Origin: Eikenella exigua
GTDB taxonomy: Bacteria; Pseudomonadota; Gammaproteobacteria; Burkholderiales; Neisseriaceae
DNA length: 64,000 nucleotides
Direction: 5' to 3'
Assembly (NCBI RefSeq): GCF_008805035.1
Contig: NZ_CP038018.1
Location: forward strand, 1,736,001-1,800,000
Shown here one piece after another: positions 56,946 to 64,000 of the stretch (its first letter is position 1; each line of letters begins with the position of its first letter). Under the pieces are notes generated by a model. That model was not told the DNA's origin, did no database searches, and saw only the letters and a program-made list of their open reading frames with translations. A program made the position numbers and the translations under genes.

Positions 56946-57863
56946 ATGAAACAGCGCACCCTAGCCCAATCCGTTCAAGCCACCGGCGTCGGCCTGCATT
57001 CCGGCGAGCGGGTTTTGCTCACCCTGCATCCGGCTGCCGAAAACAGCGGTATCGTATTCCGCCGCACCGATTTGGCCGGCGAACAGAGCCGCCCGATCAA
57101 GCTCGTGCCCGAACTGATCAACGACACCCGCCTCTCCTCCACCATCGTTACCGAAGACGGCGTGCGGGTGGGCACGATTGAGCATTTAATGTCGGCACTG
57201 GCCGCCTACGGTATTGATAATGTGTTGATTGAATTGAATGCGCCGGAAATCCCGATTATGGACGGCTCCAGCCTGCCTTTTTTGTATCTGCTGCAAGATG
57301 CGGGCATCGTGGATCAAAAAGCCGAAAAACGCTTTTTGCGTATTTTGAAGCCGGTGGAAGTGCAAGAACCGGGCAAATGGGTGCGCTTTACTCCGTATGA
57401 CGGCTTTAAAGTCAGCCTTACCATCAATTTCGACCACCCTGTGTTCAACCGCAGTAATCCTACTTTCGAAATCGATTTTGCCGGTGCGTCCTATGTGGAA
57501 GAAATCGCCCGTGCCCGCACCTTCGGCTTTATGCAGGAAGTAGAAATGATGCGTGCCCACGGCTTGGGCTTAGGCGGCAACTTGAGCAATGCCGTGGTGA
57601 TTGATGACAACGACGTGCTCAACCCGGAAGGCCTGCGCTACCCCGACGAATTCGTACGCCACAAAATCCTCGATGCCGTGGGCGATTTATATGTAATCGG
57701 TGCGCCGATAATCGGCGCATTCGAAGGCCACAAATCCGGCCACGCCATCAATAACGCCTTATTACGCGCCATTCTCGCCGACCCGGAAAGCTACGAATGG
57801 GTCACTTTCCCACATAACCAAAATCTGCCCGCCGCTTTCCACGTACTACCTGCTGCGGCATAA
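56946..57863 (+). CDS. lpxC: UDP-3-O-acyl-N-acetylglucosamine deacetylase
   Basis: 305-aa zinc amidase, the committed step of lipid A synthesis. Zinc ligand His80 stands in [14 protein letters not shown], and the other ligands in the C-terminal [19 protein letters not shown] and HKSGHAIN segments. The insert phrase FVRHK and the ATG at 56946 fit homologues; a longer in-frame start 13 codons upstream has no ribosome site. Length is normal. It is not linked to ftsZ here. A hairpin follows. Confidence 0.97.
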   Translation: MKQRTLAQSVQATGVGLHSGERVLLTLHPAAENSGIVFRRTDLAGEQSRPIKLVPELINDTRLSSTIVTEDGVRVGTIEHLMSALAAYGIDNVLIELNAPEIPIMDGSSLPFLYLLQDAGIVDQKAEKRFLRILKPVEVQEPGKWVRFTPYDGFKVSLTINFDHPVFNRSNPTFEIDFAGASYVEEIARARTFGFMQEVEMMRAHGLGLGGNLSNAVVIDDNDVLNPEGLRYPDEFVRHKILDAVGDLYVIGAPIIGAFEGHKSGHAINNALLRAILADPESYEWVTFPHNQNLPAAFHVLPAAA

Positions 57864-57880
57864 ACGGGCAAGCAGATTAA

Positions 57881-57919
57881 AGGCTACCTGAAAACCTTTT
57901 GTTGGTTTTCAGGTAGCCT
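57881..57919. terminator. eikDUS hairpin between lpxC and gnd
   Basis: A perfect 16-bp stem (57881-57896 with 57904-57919) and a 7-nt T-rich loop, between convergent genes. Another uptake copy overlaps the end of gnd (about 57951-57963). Confidence 0.85.
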
Positions 57920-57963
57920 CTAATTTCAAAGTGTCACTAAGCTACATCAGCTTTCAGGTAGCC

Positions 57964-59430
57964 TCAAACATTGTAGGCGGTAGAAGCAGTATCGCCGCCA
58001 GTTCCTGTCCAATTGGTGTGGAAAAACTCACCTTCTGGCTGATCGATACGCTCATAGGTGTGGGCACCGAAATAGTCACGCTGTGCCTGCAATAGATTGG
58101 CCGGCAAGCGGCCGCAGGTGTAGCTGTCGAGGAAAGAGAGGGCGGATACGGTGCAGGGCATCGGCAAACCGTGCTGCATCGCGGCGGCAGCCACTTTGCG
58201 CCAGCCCGGCAGAGCCTGCTGCAACAGGTCTTTGAAATAGGCATCGCTGCCAAGAAATACCAAATCCGGATTGGCGGCGTAGGCATCGCGGATATTGCCT
58301 AAAAACGCACTGCGGATGATGCAGCCTTCGCGCCACAACAAAGCGGTATTCCCGTAATCCAAATCCCAGCCGTAATGCTCGCTGGCCTGACGCATCAGCA
58401 TAAAGCCTTGAGCATAAGAAATAATTTTGGAAGCCAGCAATGCTTGGCGCAAAGCAGCCAGCCATTCTTCCCGATTTCCGGCCACCGGCTCGATTTTATG
58501 CCCGAAAACCGTTGCAGCCTGCACCCGTTGGGTTTTTAGGGCGGAAATACAGCGAGCAAACACTGCTTCGGTAATCAGCATGAGCGGCGTGCCCAAATCC
58601 AATGCATTGATACCGGTCCATTTCCCAGTGCCTTTCTGACCGGCACGATCGAGGATTTTTTCTACCAGCGGTGTGCCGTCTACGTCGTTTGTGCCCAAAA
58701 TATCGGCAGTAATTTGAACCAGATAACTATTAAGTTCGGTCTTGTTCCATTCGGCAAAAACAGCCTGCATTTCGGCATGGCTCATATCCAGGCCGTCTTT
58801 CATAAATTGGTAGGCTTCGCAGATAAGCTGCATATCGCCGTATTCGATGCCGTTGTGTACCATTTTCACAAAATGACCGGCACCGTTTTTGCCCACCCAG
58901 TGACAACATACCTCACCACTGGCCGTTTTGGCGGCTACTGCCTGCAAAATCGGCTTTACTGCCGACCAAGCTTCCGGGTTGCCGCCAGGCATAATAGACG
59001 GCCCATGGCGCGCGCCTTCTTCACCGCCGGAAATACCGGTGCCTATAAATAAAATACCTTGCTCAGCCAGCTCAGCAGTACGCCGTTCGGTATCGGGATA
59101 ATGGGCATTGCCACCATCGATGATGATGTCGCCCTTATCCAAGAGCGGCACCAGCTGCGCAATCAACTCGTCTACTGCCCACCCGGCCTGCACCATCAGC
59201 ATCACCTTGCGGGGCTGCTTCAATTGGCCGATTAGTTCTTCCAAGCTGTAGGCACCGATAATTTTTGTACCTTTGGCTGGGCCATTAAGAAATTGCTCAG
59301 TTTTAGCCGCCGTGCGGTTGTAGGCACTCACTTGGAAACCGTGATCGTTCATATTCAGAATCAGGTTTTGTCCCATAACGGCCAAACCGATAACGGCAAT
59401 ATCGCTTTTATTGTGAAGAGGGTTTTGCAT
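57964..59430 (-). CDS. gnd: 6-phosphogluconate dehydrogenase, decarboxylating
   Basis: 488-aa NADP enzyme of the oxidative pentose phosphate route making ribulose-5-phosphate. The Rossmann start IAVIGLAVMGQNLILNMNDHG, the GTGISGGEEGARHGPSIMPGG signature and the KMVHNGIEYGDMQLICEAY catalytic helix (Lys and Glu) are present. The C-terminal tail ends after GTGGDTASTAYNV. Length is slightly above the E. coli form. It is monocistronic; zwf is not near. Confidence 0.97.
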   Translation of the reverse strand: MQNPLHNKSDIAVIGLAVMGQNLILNMNDHGFQVSAYNRTAAKTEQFLNGPAKGTKIIGAYSLEELIGQLKQPRKVMLMVQAGWAVDELIAQLVPLLDKGDIIIDGGNAHYPDTERRTAELAEQGILFIGTGISGGEEGARHGPSIMPGGNPEAWSAVKPILQAVAAKTASGEVCCHWVGKNGAGHFVKMVHNGIEYGDMQLICEAYQFMKDGLDMSHAEMQAVFAEWNKTELNSYLVQITADILGTNDVDGTPLVEKILDRAGQKGTGKWTGINALDLGTPLMLITEAVFARCISALKTQRVQAATVFGHKIEPVAGNREEWLAALRQALLASKIISYAQGFMLMRQASEHYGWDLDYGNTALLWREGCIIRSAFLGNIRDAYAANPDLVFLGSDAYFKDLLQQALPGWRKVAAAAMQHGLPMPCTVSALSFLDSYTCGRLPANLLQAQRDYFGAHTYERIDQPEGEFFHTNWTGTGGDTASTAYNV

Positions 59431-59661
59431 GATATTTTAAAATTACGAAGTTTGAAATTTAATACCGGGGTAGGTTGAACTAAGTAGTTTTTATATCTAA
59501 TTTTCTAATTTATTTTTGTTGTTTATATTGGAGCAGTATAGAAATAGTGGATTATCTAGAAAATTCATTAAAACCATTTAGATAGGCTAAGTAACCCTTG
59601 TTGTTTGGTTGTCGTTCAATTGTAGATTGTTGTGGGATAATGGCCGGGTTAATTGCCTGTT

Positions 59662-59670
59662 TGTGGATAA
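59662..59670. promoter_or_regulatory. Single perfect DnaA box (TGTGGATAA)
   Basis: One exact match to the DnaA consensus lies in the AT-rich 316-bp gap between the RNB gene and gnd. The gap otherwise shows no gene. A lone box is weak evidence, since it arises often by chance in AT-rich DNA. Confidence 0.35.
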
Positions 59671-59746
59671 ATCGATTATTTGCCTGCTTTGTCCGCAGAG
59701 AATAGTAGAAATAAGCCGTTGTTGTACTGAGCCAGTACCCTATCAT

Positions 59747-61615
59747 TTAGGCAGCTGGTTCAGCCGGCAATACATTTAAATATTTCAAAGACAATAGCTG
59801 CTGCTCGGCATCCAACTGAGTAATGGCCAGTTTCATGTGGGTTTTAGGCTGAATATCAATTGGTATACCGTGCACACGGTTGACCAGTGGCAAACCATCA
59901 ATACGCACCAGATCTTCTTTCAGCAATACGGCGGTCAGCTCGCAGCATTGTTCTTGTTCCAGATATATTAAGCTCCAGTAAGCTTCCGTTTGGCGTTGGA
60001 AGTCAGCATAAGCAGTATAGGTTGCGTCGAAGTCGCGCAGGGCGGCAAACAGGTTGCTATCGTTTTTTTGGAAACGCGGCGATAGGTTGGGATCAATCAG
60101 GCTGAGCAGTTGGAGTTGGTTGATGCAGTCGGCGGCACGACGCAACGGCGAGGTGAACCAGCCATAATGCGCCACGCCCATGCCGATGTGTGGCTCAGAT
60201 TGAGTGCTCATGCGTACTTTGCCGCTGGTTTGCACGCGGAATAAACCGGGCAGGTCGTTTTCATCCAGCATTTGCGCCCAGGTGCTGTTGGCCAGAATCA
60301 TCATTTCCGACACCAACGTGTCGATGGGCGAGCCGCGTTCGCGGCGGCTGATGCGCACGCTGCCGTCGGGATTGAATTCGATGCCGTAGTCGTATTGCGG
60401 GGCGCGGTTTTCTTCGTAGCGGTCGCGCTGTTTTTGGCGTTCGACGGCGAAATGGTACAGCCAGCGCAGCTGCGGCTGGCAGGGGAATTGTACGGGCTCG
60501 TTCTCGGAGAGGCCGGTGTCGGCGTTGAAATGCGGCTCGATGTCTTGGATGCGCAGGTTGTGCTTGATGGTTAGGTTTTCGAGGCGGGTTTGCGGCGCTG
60601 AGGCTACCTGAAAATTCTCGTCCACTTCCACATACAGGCTTAATACCGGCCGTTTGCCTTCGTCTAGGCTGAAGGTTTGAATCCAGTTGTCCGGCAGCAT
60701 GGTGATTTTGCCGCCAGGGTAGTAGGCGGTGCTTTGCCTTTGTTTAATAAGGGTTTCAATAGGGCTGTTTTCGGCAATGGCCAGCGTGGGCACGGCGATG
60801 TGGATGCCGACACGTTTGCCGCCGTCCGGCAGGTCTTGCACGGAAAGCGCATCGTCGATTTCGCTGGTTTCGGCATCATCAATGGAGAATGCGGGCAAAT
60901 CGGCGGCATCTGGTAATTCAGGGATAGCAGGCACGGCGATTTCCGGTGCTGCAGTACCTTGCGGGAAGTGTTTGCAGCAGAAGCCATCAAGCAGGTATTG
61001 CGGCAATGAGTTGACACCGCCGGTTTGCCGAGCCAGCTGATAGGCGGAAATTTTCAGTTCGGCAGCGGCTTTGGTGAAGGCTTTGTAGGTGAGTGATTGT
61101 TTGTCTGGGTTGTGCAGGATGCTGCGTAAATCGGCAGCAATTTCGGCTGGCAGACGGCCTTGTGTCAATTCTTCCGCCCAAGCGGCTATTTGTGCGTCTT
61201 GCTGTTTTTTGCGCTCGATGGCGGCCAGTGCCTGCTTCAGGGTGTCTTCCGGTGCCGCTTTAAATACGCCTTTGCCTTTTTTATAGAAATACATCGGTGC
61301 GGCATAGAGCGCAATCAAGGTGGCGGCCAGTTCGTGCTGGCTTGGAGGATGACCGAAGTAGTCGGCGGCGATGTTTTGGGTGGTGAATTCGTCTTCGCCG
61401 CAAAATTCCCACAACAAGTCGGTATCAATTTGTGCGGCTTCGGCCTGGGCGCGTTCGAGGAAAGCGTCCATCGGCTCGGTGAATTCCACGAAAACATTAT
61501 TGGCTTTGATTTTGGTGCGTTTGCCATGCTGGGTGGTGGCCTGATAGGTGCTATCGTTTTTCTGCACCACGGCGGCAACTTTGAATTGGCCGCTTTCTTC
61601 GTAGAATATATTCAT
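59747..61615 (-). CDS. RNB-domain exoribonuclease (RNase II/R family)
   Basis: 622-aa 3'-5' exoribonuclease of the RNB type. The catalytic domain has AFSIDDAETSEIDDALSV near 250, with Asp residues for magnesium, and GVAHYGWFTSPLRRAADCINQ near 480, the RNB signature. The N-terminal part differs from E. coli RNase II and lacks an obvious cold-shock pair; the C terminus has a short OB-like segment. Such shorter RNB proteins are common in betaproteobacteria and their exact RNA targets are unclear. The gene is monocistronic. Confidence 0.9.
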   Translation of the reverse strand: MNIFYEESGQFKVAAVVQKNDSTYQATTQHGKRTKIKANNVFVEFTEPMDAFLERAQAEAAQIDTDLLWEFCGEDEFTTQNIAADYFGHPPSQHELAATLIALYAAPMYFYKKGKGVFKAAPEDTLKQALAAIERKKQQDAQIAAWAEELTQGRLPAEIAADLRSILHNPDKQSLTYKAFTKAAAELKISAYQLARQTGGVNSLPQYLLDGFCCKHFPQGTAAPEIAVPAIPELPDAADLPAFSIDDAETSEIDDALSVQDLPDGGKRVGIHIAVPTLAIAENSPIETLIKQRQSTAYYPGGKITMLPDNWIQTFSLDEGKRPVLSLYVEVDENFQVASAPQTRLENLTIKHNLRIQDIEPHFNADTGLSENEPVQFPCQPQLRWLYHFAVERQKQRDRYEENRAPQYDYGIEFNPDGSVRISRRERGSPIDTLVSEMMILANSTWAQMLDENDLPGLFRVQTSGKVRMSTQSEPHIGMGVAHYGWFTSPLRRAADCINQLQLLSLIDPNLSPRFQKNDSNLFAALRDFDATYTAYADFQRQTEAYWSLIYLEQEQCCELTAVLLKEDLVRIDGLPLVNRVHGIPIDIQPKTHMKLAITQLDAEQQLLSLKYLNVLPAEPAA

Positions 61616-61768
61616 TTAAAAGGGAAAACCGCTTTGTGGGGTTGAAATATTGAGGGGGGCGGATTTTAGCATAGAAACAGGCAGTTTCTCAGGAAGGCTA
61701 CCTGAGGGCAAAGTGTGAACGTAGCTAAGTTTCCGCAAAGCCAACACTTTCCAGGTAGCCTTTTCTAT

Positions 61769-62566
61769 TCAGCCGAACAACGTGCTGATAGCGGCATATA
61801 CGCTCAACACGGCTATCAGCGAATCCACACGGTCGAACACGCCGCCGTGGCCGGGAAGCAGGTTGCTGCTGTCTTTCACGCCGGCAGCACGTTTAAACCA
61901 GCTCTCCAGAAGGTCGCCACCGATGCCCACGAAGGTAAGTACAGTGGCAGTGAGCATGATGCCGAGCCAGGAAATATTGAAGCCGAACCAGCCGGCAGCG
62001 TGTGCCAATGAGGCATACACCAGCACGCATAACAGCCCGCCAAACACGCCTTCCCAGCTTTTGCCGGGGCTGATGGTGGGAGCCAGTTTGTGTTTGCCCC
62101 ACAGCCGGCCGAATACATAGGCAAACACGTCGGCAATCCACACCAGCATCATCACAGCCAAGAGATGGAGTGCGGATTGGCTGTTGGGGCGCAGCTCCAG
62201 CAGGGCAAACCAGAAAGGCAGCATCAGCAGCCAGCCAGCGGCCATGCCTTTCCAATCGGCCTGTAACCGCCATTTGAAACTCAGCCAAGCAGGCATGCCG
62301 AGCAGCCAGAAGGCGAGCACGATTGCCCATGCCGCTGCCGGCAGCCGCCAACCGCCGCCCCAGGCCAGTGCCATAAACAGCGCGGTGCCGGCCAAATAGG
62401 GCTGCTGCACTTGTTCCGGCATACTGCACAGCCGGCTGTATTCCCACAGAGCGAGCAGAGCAATCAAGCCGGAAAACAGTGCCCACAGCCCGCTGTTGGC
62501 GGTAAATAGCATACCGAGCATCATTGGTAGTAAAACCAAGGCGGTGAGGATTCGTTGTTTGAGCAT
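61769..62566 (-). CDS. cdsA: Phosphatidate cytidylyltransferase
   Basis: 265-aa membrane enzyme with about eight helices that makes CDP-diacylglycerol from phosphatidate and CTP. The signature near the C terminus is complete: SPGKSWEGVFGGLL, then GGDLLESWFKRAAGVKDSSNLLPGHGG and DRVDS. CDP-diacylglycerol feeds pssA at 13.9 kb. In many bacteria it follows uppS and precedes dxr; here neither is adjacent. The stretch after it holds second-family repeats. Confidence 0.95.
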   Translation of the reverse strand: MLKQRILTALVLLPMMLGMLFTANSGLWALFSGLIALLALWEYSRLCSMPEQVQQPYLAGTALFMALAWGGGWRLPAAAWAIVLAFWLLGMPAWLSFKWRLQADWKGMAAGWLLMLPFWFALLELRPNSQSALHLLAVMMLVWIADVFAYVFGRLWGKHKLAPTISPGKSWEGVFGGLLCVLVYASLAHAAGWFGFNISWLGIMLTATVLTFVGIGGDLLESWFKRAAGVKDSSNLLPGHGGVFDRVDSLIAVLSVYAAISTLFG

Positions 62567-62687
62567 GGTTGGGTTCTTTCAGGTAGCCTTTGGCATATTT
62601 GTTTTGACTGCAGGATTATAAGCGAAACTGCTGTACATATAGCTAAGAAGTAAGCCAACGTAGTAGGAAGTGAATTTAGTCATAGAA

Positions 62688-62730
62688 AAAGGCTACCTGA
62701 AAAACCGGATAAAGGTTTCAGGTAGCCTTT
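62688..62730. terminator. eikDUS hairpin after the MarR gene
   Basis: A 15-bp stem (62688-62702 with 62716-62730) with a 13-nt loop and T run lies 18 bp past the stop at 62749. Confidence 0.8.
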
Positions 62731-62748
62731 ACGTAATGCGGCAAGGCC

Positions 62749-63195
62749 TTACATCCGTGCCATAGTGGCTACATGGATAGCAGCTATTTGGTTTAGCAAT
62801 TCGTGCAACTGTTCCAGGTTTTCTTTGGAAAGCTGGGTTTCGATGTCGTCGTAGCAGGCATCGATTTTACCGACAAAGTTGTTGAAGGTACGCTCGCCTT
62901 CTTCGGTGAGTTTGAGGTAAACACGGCGGTGGTCATTGGCCGGGCGCAGACGCACCACCAGTTTCATTTTTTCCAGGCGGGTGAGAATGCCGGTGAGGCT
63001 GGGGCGCAGGATGCAGGCACTGCGGGCTAAGTCTTGGAAATCCATCGTACCGTTTTCAGCCAAGAGGCGCAGGATACGCCATTGCTGGTCGGTGAGGCCG
63101 ATTTCGTTGAGTAGTGGGCGAAAATGTGTCATCAATGCTTCGCGTGCCTGTATCAGTGCAATATTTAGCGAAGAATATTTGGAATGTTTGATCAT
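62749..63195 (-). CDS. MarR-family regulator (HpaR/FarR-like)
   Basis: 148-aa winged-helix repressor. NIALIQAREALMTHFRPLLNE and LTDQQWRILRLLAENGTMDFQDLARSACILRPSLTGILTRLE closely resemble Neisseria FarR, which controls the FarAB fatty acid efflux pump and other genes. The recognition helix LRPSLTGILTRLEK and wing LRPANDHRRVYLKLTEEGE are clear. No pump gene is adjacent, so targets lie elsewhere or differ. An FNR-type site lies at a fitting distance upstream. Confidence 0.93.
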   Translation of the reverse strand: MIKHSKYSSLNIALIQAREALMTHFRPLLNEIGLTDQQWRILRLLAENGTMDFQDLARSACILRPSLTGILTRLEKMKLVVRLRPANDHRRVYLKLTEEGERTFNNFVGKIDACYDDIETQLSKENLEQLHELLNQIAAIHVATMARM

Positions 63196-63320
63196 TGTGA
63201 TCTCCCTTGGTTTAAATGAAGTAATGAAATAGTTGGAAACTTTTTCGTGTGGTTTTTATAATTAATTCTCTATTAACAATCAGAGTATTGTTTTAGTTTA
63301 TTATATAACTCAATCCAATA

Positions 63321-63361
63321 GTTATAGTGTGCGGATAATTGATTTTCTTGATTAAAGTCAA
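63321..63361 (-). promoter_or_regulatory. FNR-box promoter upstream of the MarR gene
   Basis: TTGATTAAAGTCAA (63348-63361) matches the FNR consensus TTGAT-N4-ATCAA with one mismatch. On the minus strand a TATAAC -10 lies at 63321-63326, 31 bp from box centre to hexamer centre. That is the class II activator geometry (box near -41.5). It would start a leader of about 119 nt before the regulator. The fnr gene itself is at 42.6 kb. The rest of the 480-bp gap is AT-rich and holds no gene that I can support. Confidence 0.65.
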
Positions 63362-63630
63362 AATATTGGATACAACCAGTCAAGTTATCTGTTCAATAAG
63401 GCGCGTATTGCCTACAAAATTAAAATAAATACATCATCATGGTGTATTTTAAAGAGCTATCGTTACTTAAGATAATAGTGGGCTGGGTAATTATCAAGGC
63501 TATCTGAAAAAATTGGCAGAAACTTTACAAACTATGTTGTATGTTTTGCCTCATTATTAGGTGAACAGAATCAGATGAACAGATATTGTATGCTGAAGTT
63601 GCCGTTTTTTATGCCAGAAAAACCCATAAT

Positions 63631-63667
63631 AAAAACAGCCGAACCAGTTTAGGGTTCGGCTGTTTTT
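63631..63667 (-). terminator. Intrinsic terminator of fabB
   Basis: A perfect 15-bp stem (63631-63645 with 63653-63667), with a 7-nt loop and A/T runs at the ends, lies 11 bp past the fabB stop. It does not contain an uptake sequence. Confidence 0.9.
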
Positions 63668-63677
63668 AAGTAGGCCT

Positions 63678-64000
63678 CTACATGCAGCTGAAAATCAGGG
63701 TGGCATTGGTGCCGCCGAAGCCGAAGCTATTCGACATTACGGCGTCAAGCTTTTTGCTGATGTTTTCGCGTACAATCGGCAAATTGGCGGCTTTTTCGTC
63801 CAAATTTAGAACATTGGCGCTGGCGCATACGAAATCGTTGAGCATCATCAGAATAGAGTAAATTGCCTCATTCGAGCCGGCGGCACCGAGGGCGTGGCCA
63901 GAGAGAGATTTGGTGGAGCTGATGAGCGGCACTTTTTTGCCTTCAAAGGTTTCGCGGATGGCGCCGAGCTCTTTGGTGTCGCCTACTGGGGTGGACGTGC
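63678..64000 (-). CDS. fabB: Beta-ketoacyl-ACP synthase I, C-terminal part
   Basis: The window holds the last 107 codons of a KAS enzyme that continues past position 64000. The read part has [17 protein letters not shown], the [16 protein letters not shown] segment with the second catalytic His, and the end [17 protein letters not shown]. This last phrase and the ELDEKAA-like helix match FabB (KAS I) rather than FabF. It condenses malonyl-ACP in fatty acid elongation and is central to unsaturated fatty acid synthesis. Its terminator follows. Confidence 0.92.
   Translation of the reverse strand, partial: TSTPVGDTKELGAIRETFEGKKVPLISSTKSLSGHALGAAGSNEAIYSILMMLNDFVCASANVLNLDEKAANLPIVRENISKKLDAVMSNSFGFGGTNATLIFSCM

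Noticed and set aside
59431..59746. Gap with a DnaA box and a TAGTGGATTA stretch like a Correia end
   Set aside because: One box and one half-end without its inverted partner are within chance for AT-rich DNA, so no origin or mobile element is called there.

Overview
The window reads as chromosomal DNA of an Eikenella-type member of the Neisseriaceae. The main clue is a 12-mer, AGGCTACCTGAA (or its complement TTCAGGTAGCCT), that occurs dozens of times, often as inverted pairs between genes and sometimes inside them. This is the DNA uptake sequence (DUS) dialect known from Eikenella corrodens (AG-eikDUS). Gene content agrees: heptose-type LPS and lipid A genes, a Neisseria-style Prx5-glutaredoxin fusion, EarP, an FNR with the Neisserial look, and Correia-like mini-elements.

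Layout. 0.3-0.5 kb: initiator tRNA with a near-consensus promoter and terminator. 0.6-3.2 kb: rnhB, lpxB, pyrE. 3.4-7.8 kb: an acyltransferase with an SGNH domain, typA and a small conserved gene. 8.1-12.7 kb: the minus-strand run ndk-rlmN-pilW-rodZ-ispG. 12.9-16.7 kb: TSUP permease, pssA, lpdA. 17.0-24.5 kb: a block whose uptake sequences are mostly of other Neisseriaceae dialects, holding a FAS-I-like acyltransferase, an AT-rich orphan, uvrA and mnmG. 24.6-29.1 kb: AI-2E permease, PACE pump, rsmG, parA, a broken peptidase gene, hslV. 29.3-30.4 kb: a yqjD-yqjE-yqjK-like membrane operon. 30.8-34.9 kb: rarD remnant, thioesterase, panD, surE-pcm and an nlpD gene with a frameshift. 35-44.8 kb: prmC, earP, dsbC, era, rnc, a hemN pseudogene facing fnr, trkA. 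44.9-53.7 kb: dnaK with a heat-shock-type promoter, the peroxiredoxin pair, a lipoprotein pseudogene, ackA, purD, yigZ. 53.8-64 kb: a perfect parS site, etfBA, waaC, lpxC, gnd, an RNase II-type gene, cdsA, a MarR regulator behind an FNR box, and the 3' part of fabB.

How it fits together. Envelope building is well represented: lpxB, lpxC, waaC, pssA, cdsA, fabB, nlpD, rodZ and pilW. Anaerobic and redox control appears in fnr, the FNR box upstream of the MarR gene, Prx5-Grx with its flavoprotein, and dsbC. mnmG, rsmG, parA and a canonical parS lie within about 31 kb of each other, and an intergenic region near 36.3 kb has three DnaA-box-like sites beside AT-rich DNA, so the window may lie near the replication origin.

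Decay is a second theme: five genes are broken (hemN, rarD, a YiiX-like peptidase, a small lipoprotein, nlpD). I did not find an obvious multi-gene novel defence or biosynthetic system. The most unusual items are the uptake-dialect mosaic block, the stand-alone FAS-I-type acyltransferase, the AT-rich membrane/coiled-coil orphan, and the lipoprotein pseudogene whose internal stops all sit where Trp codons are expected. All functional calls are from reading sequence only; no database search was run.
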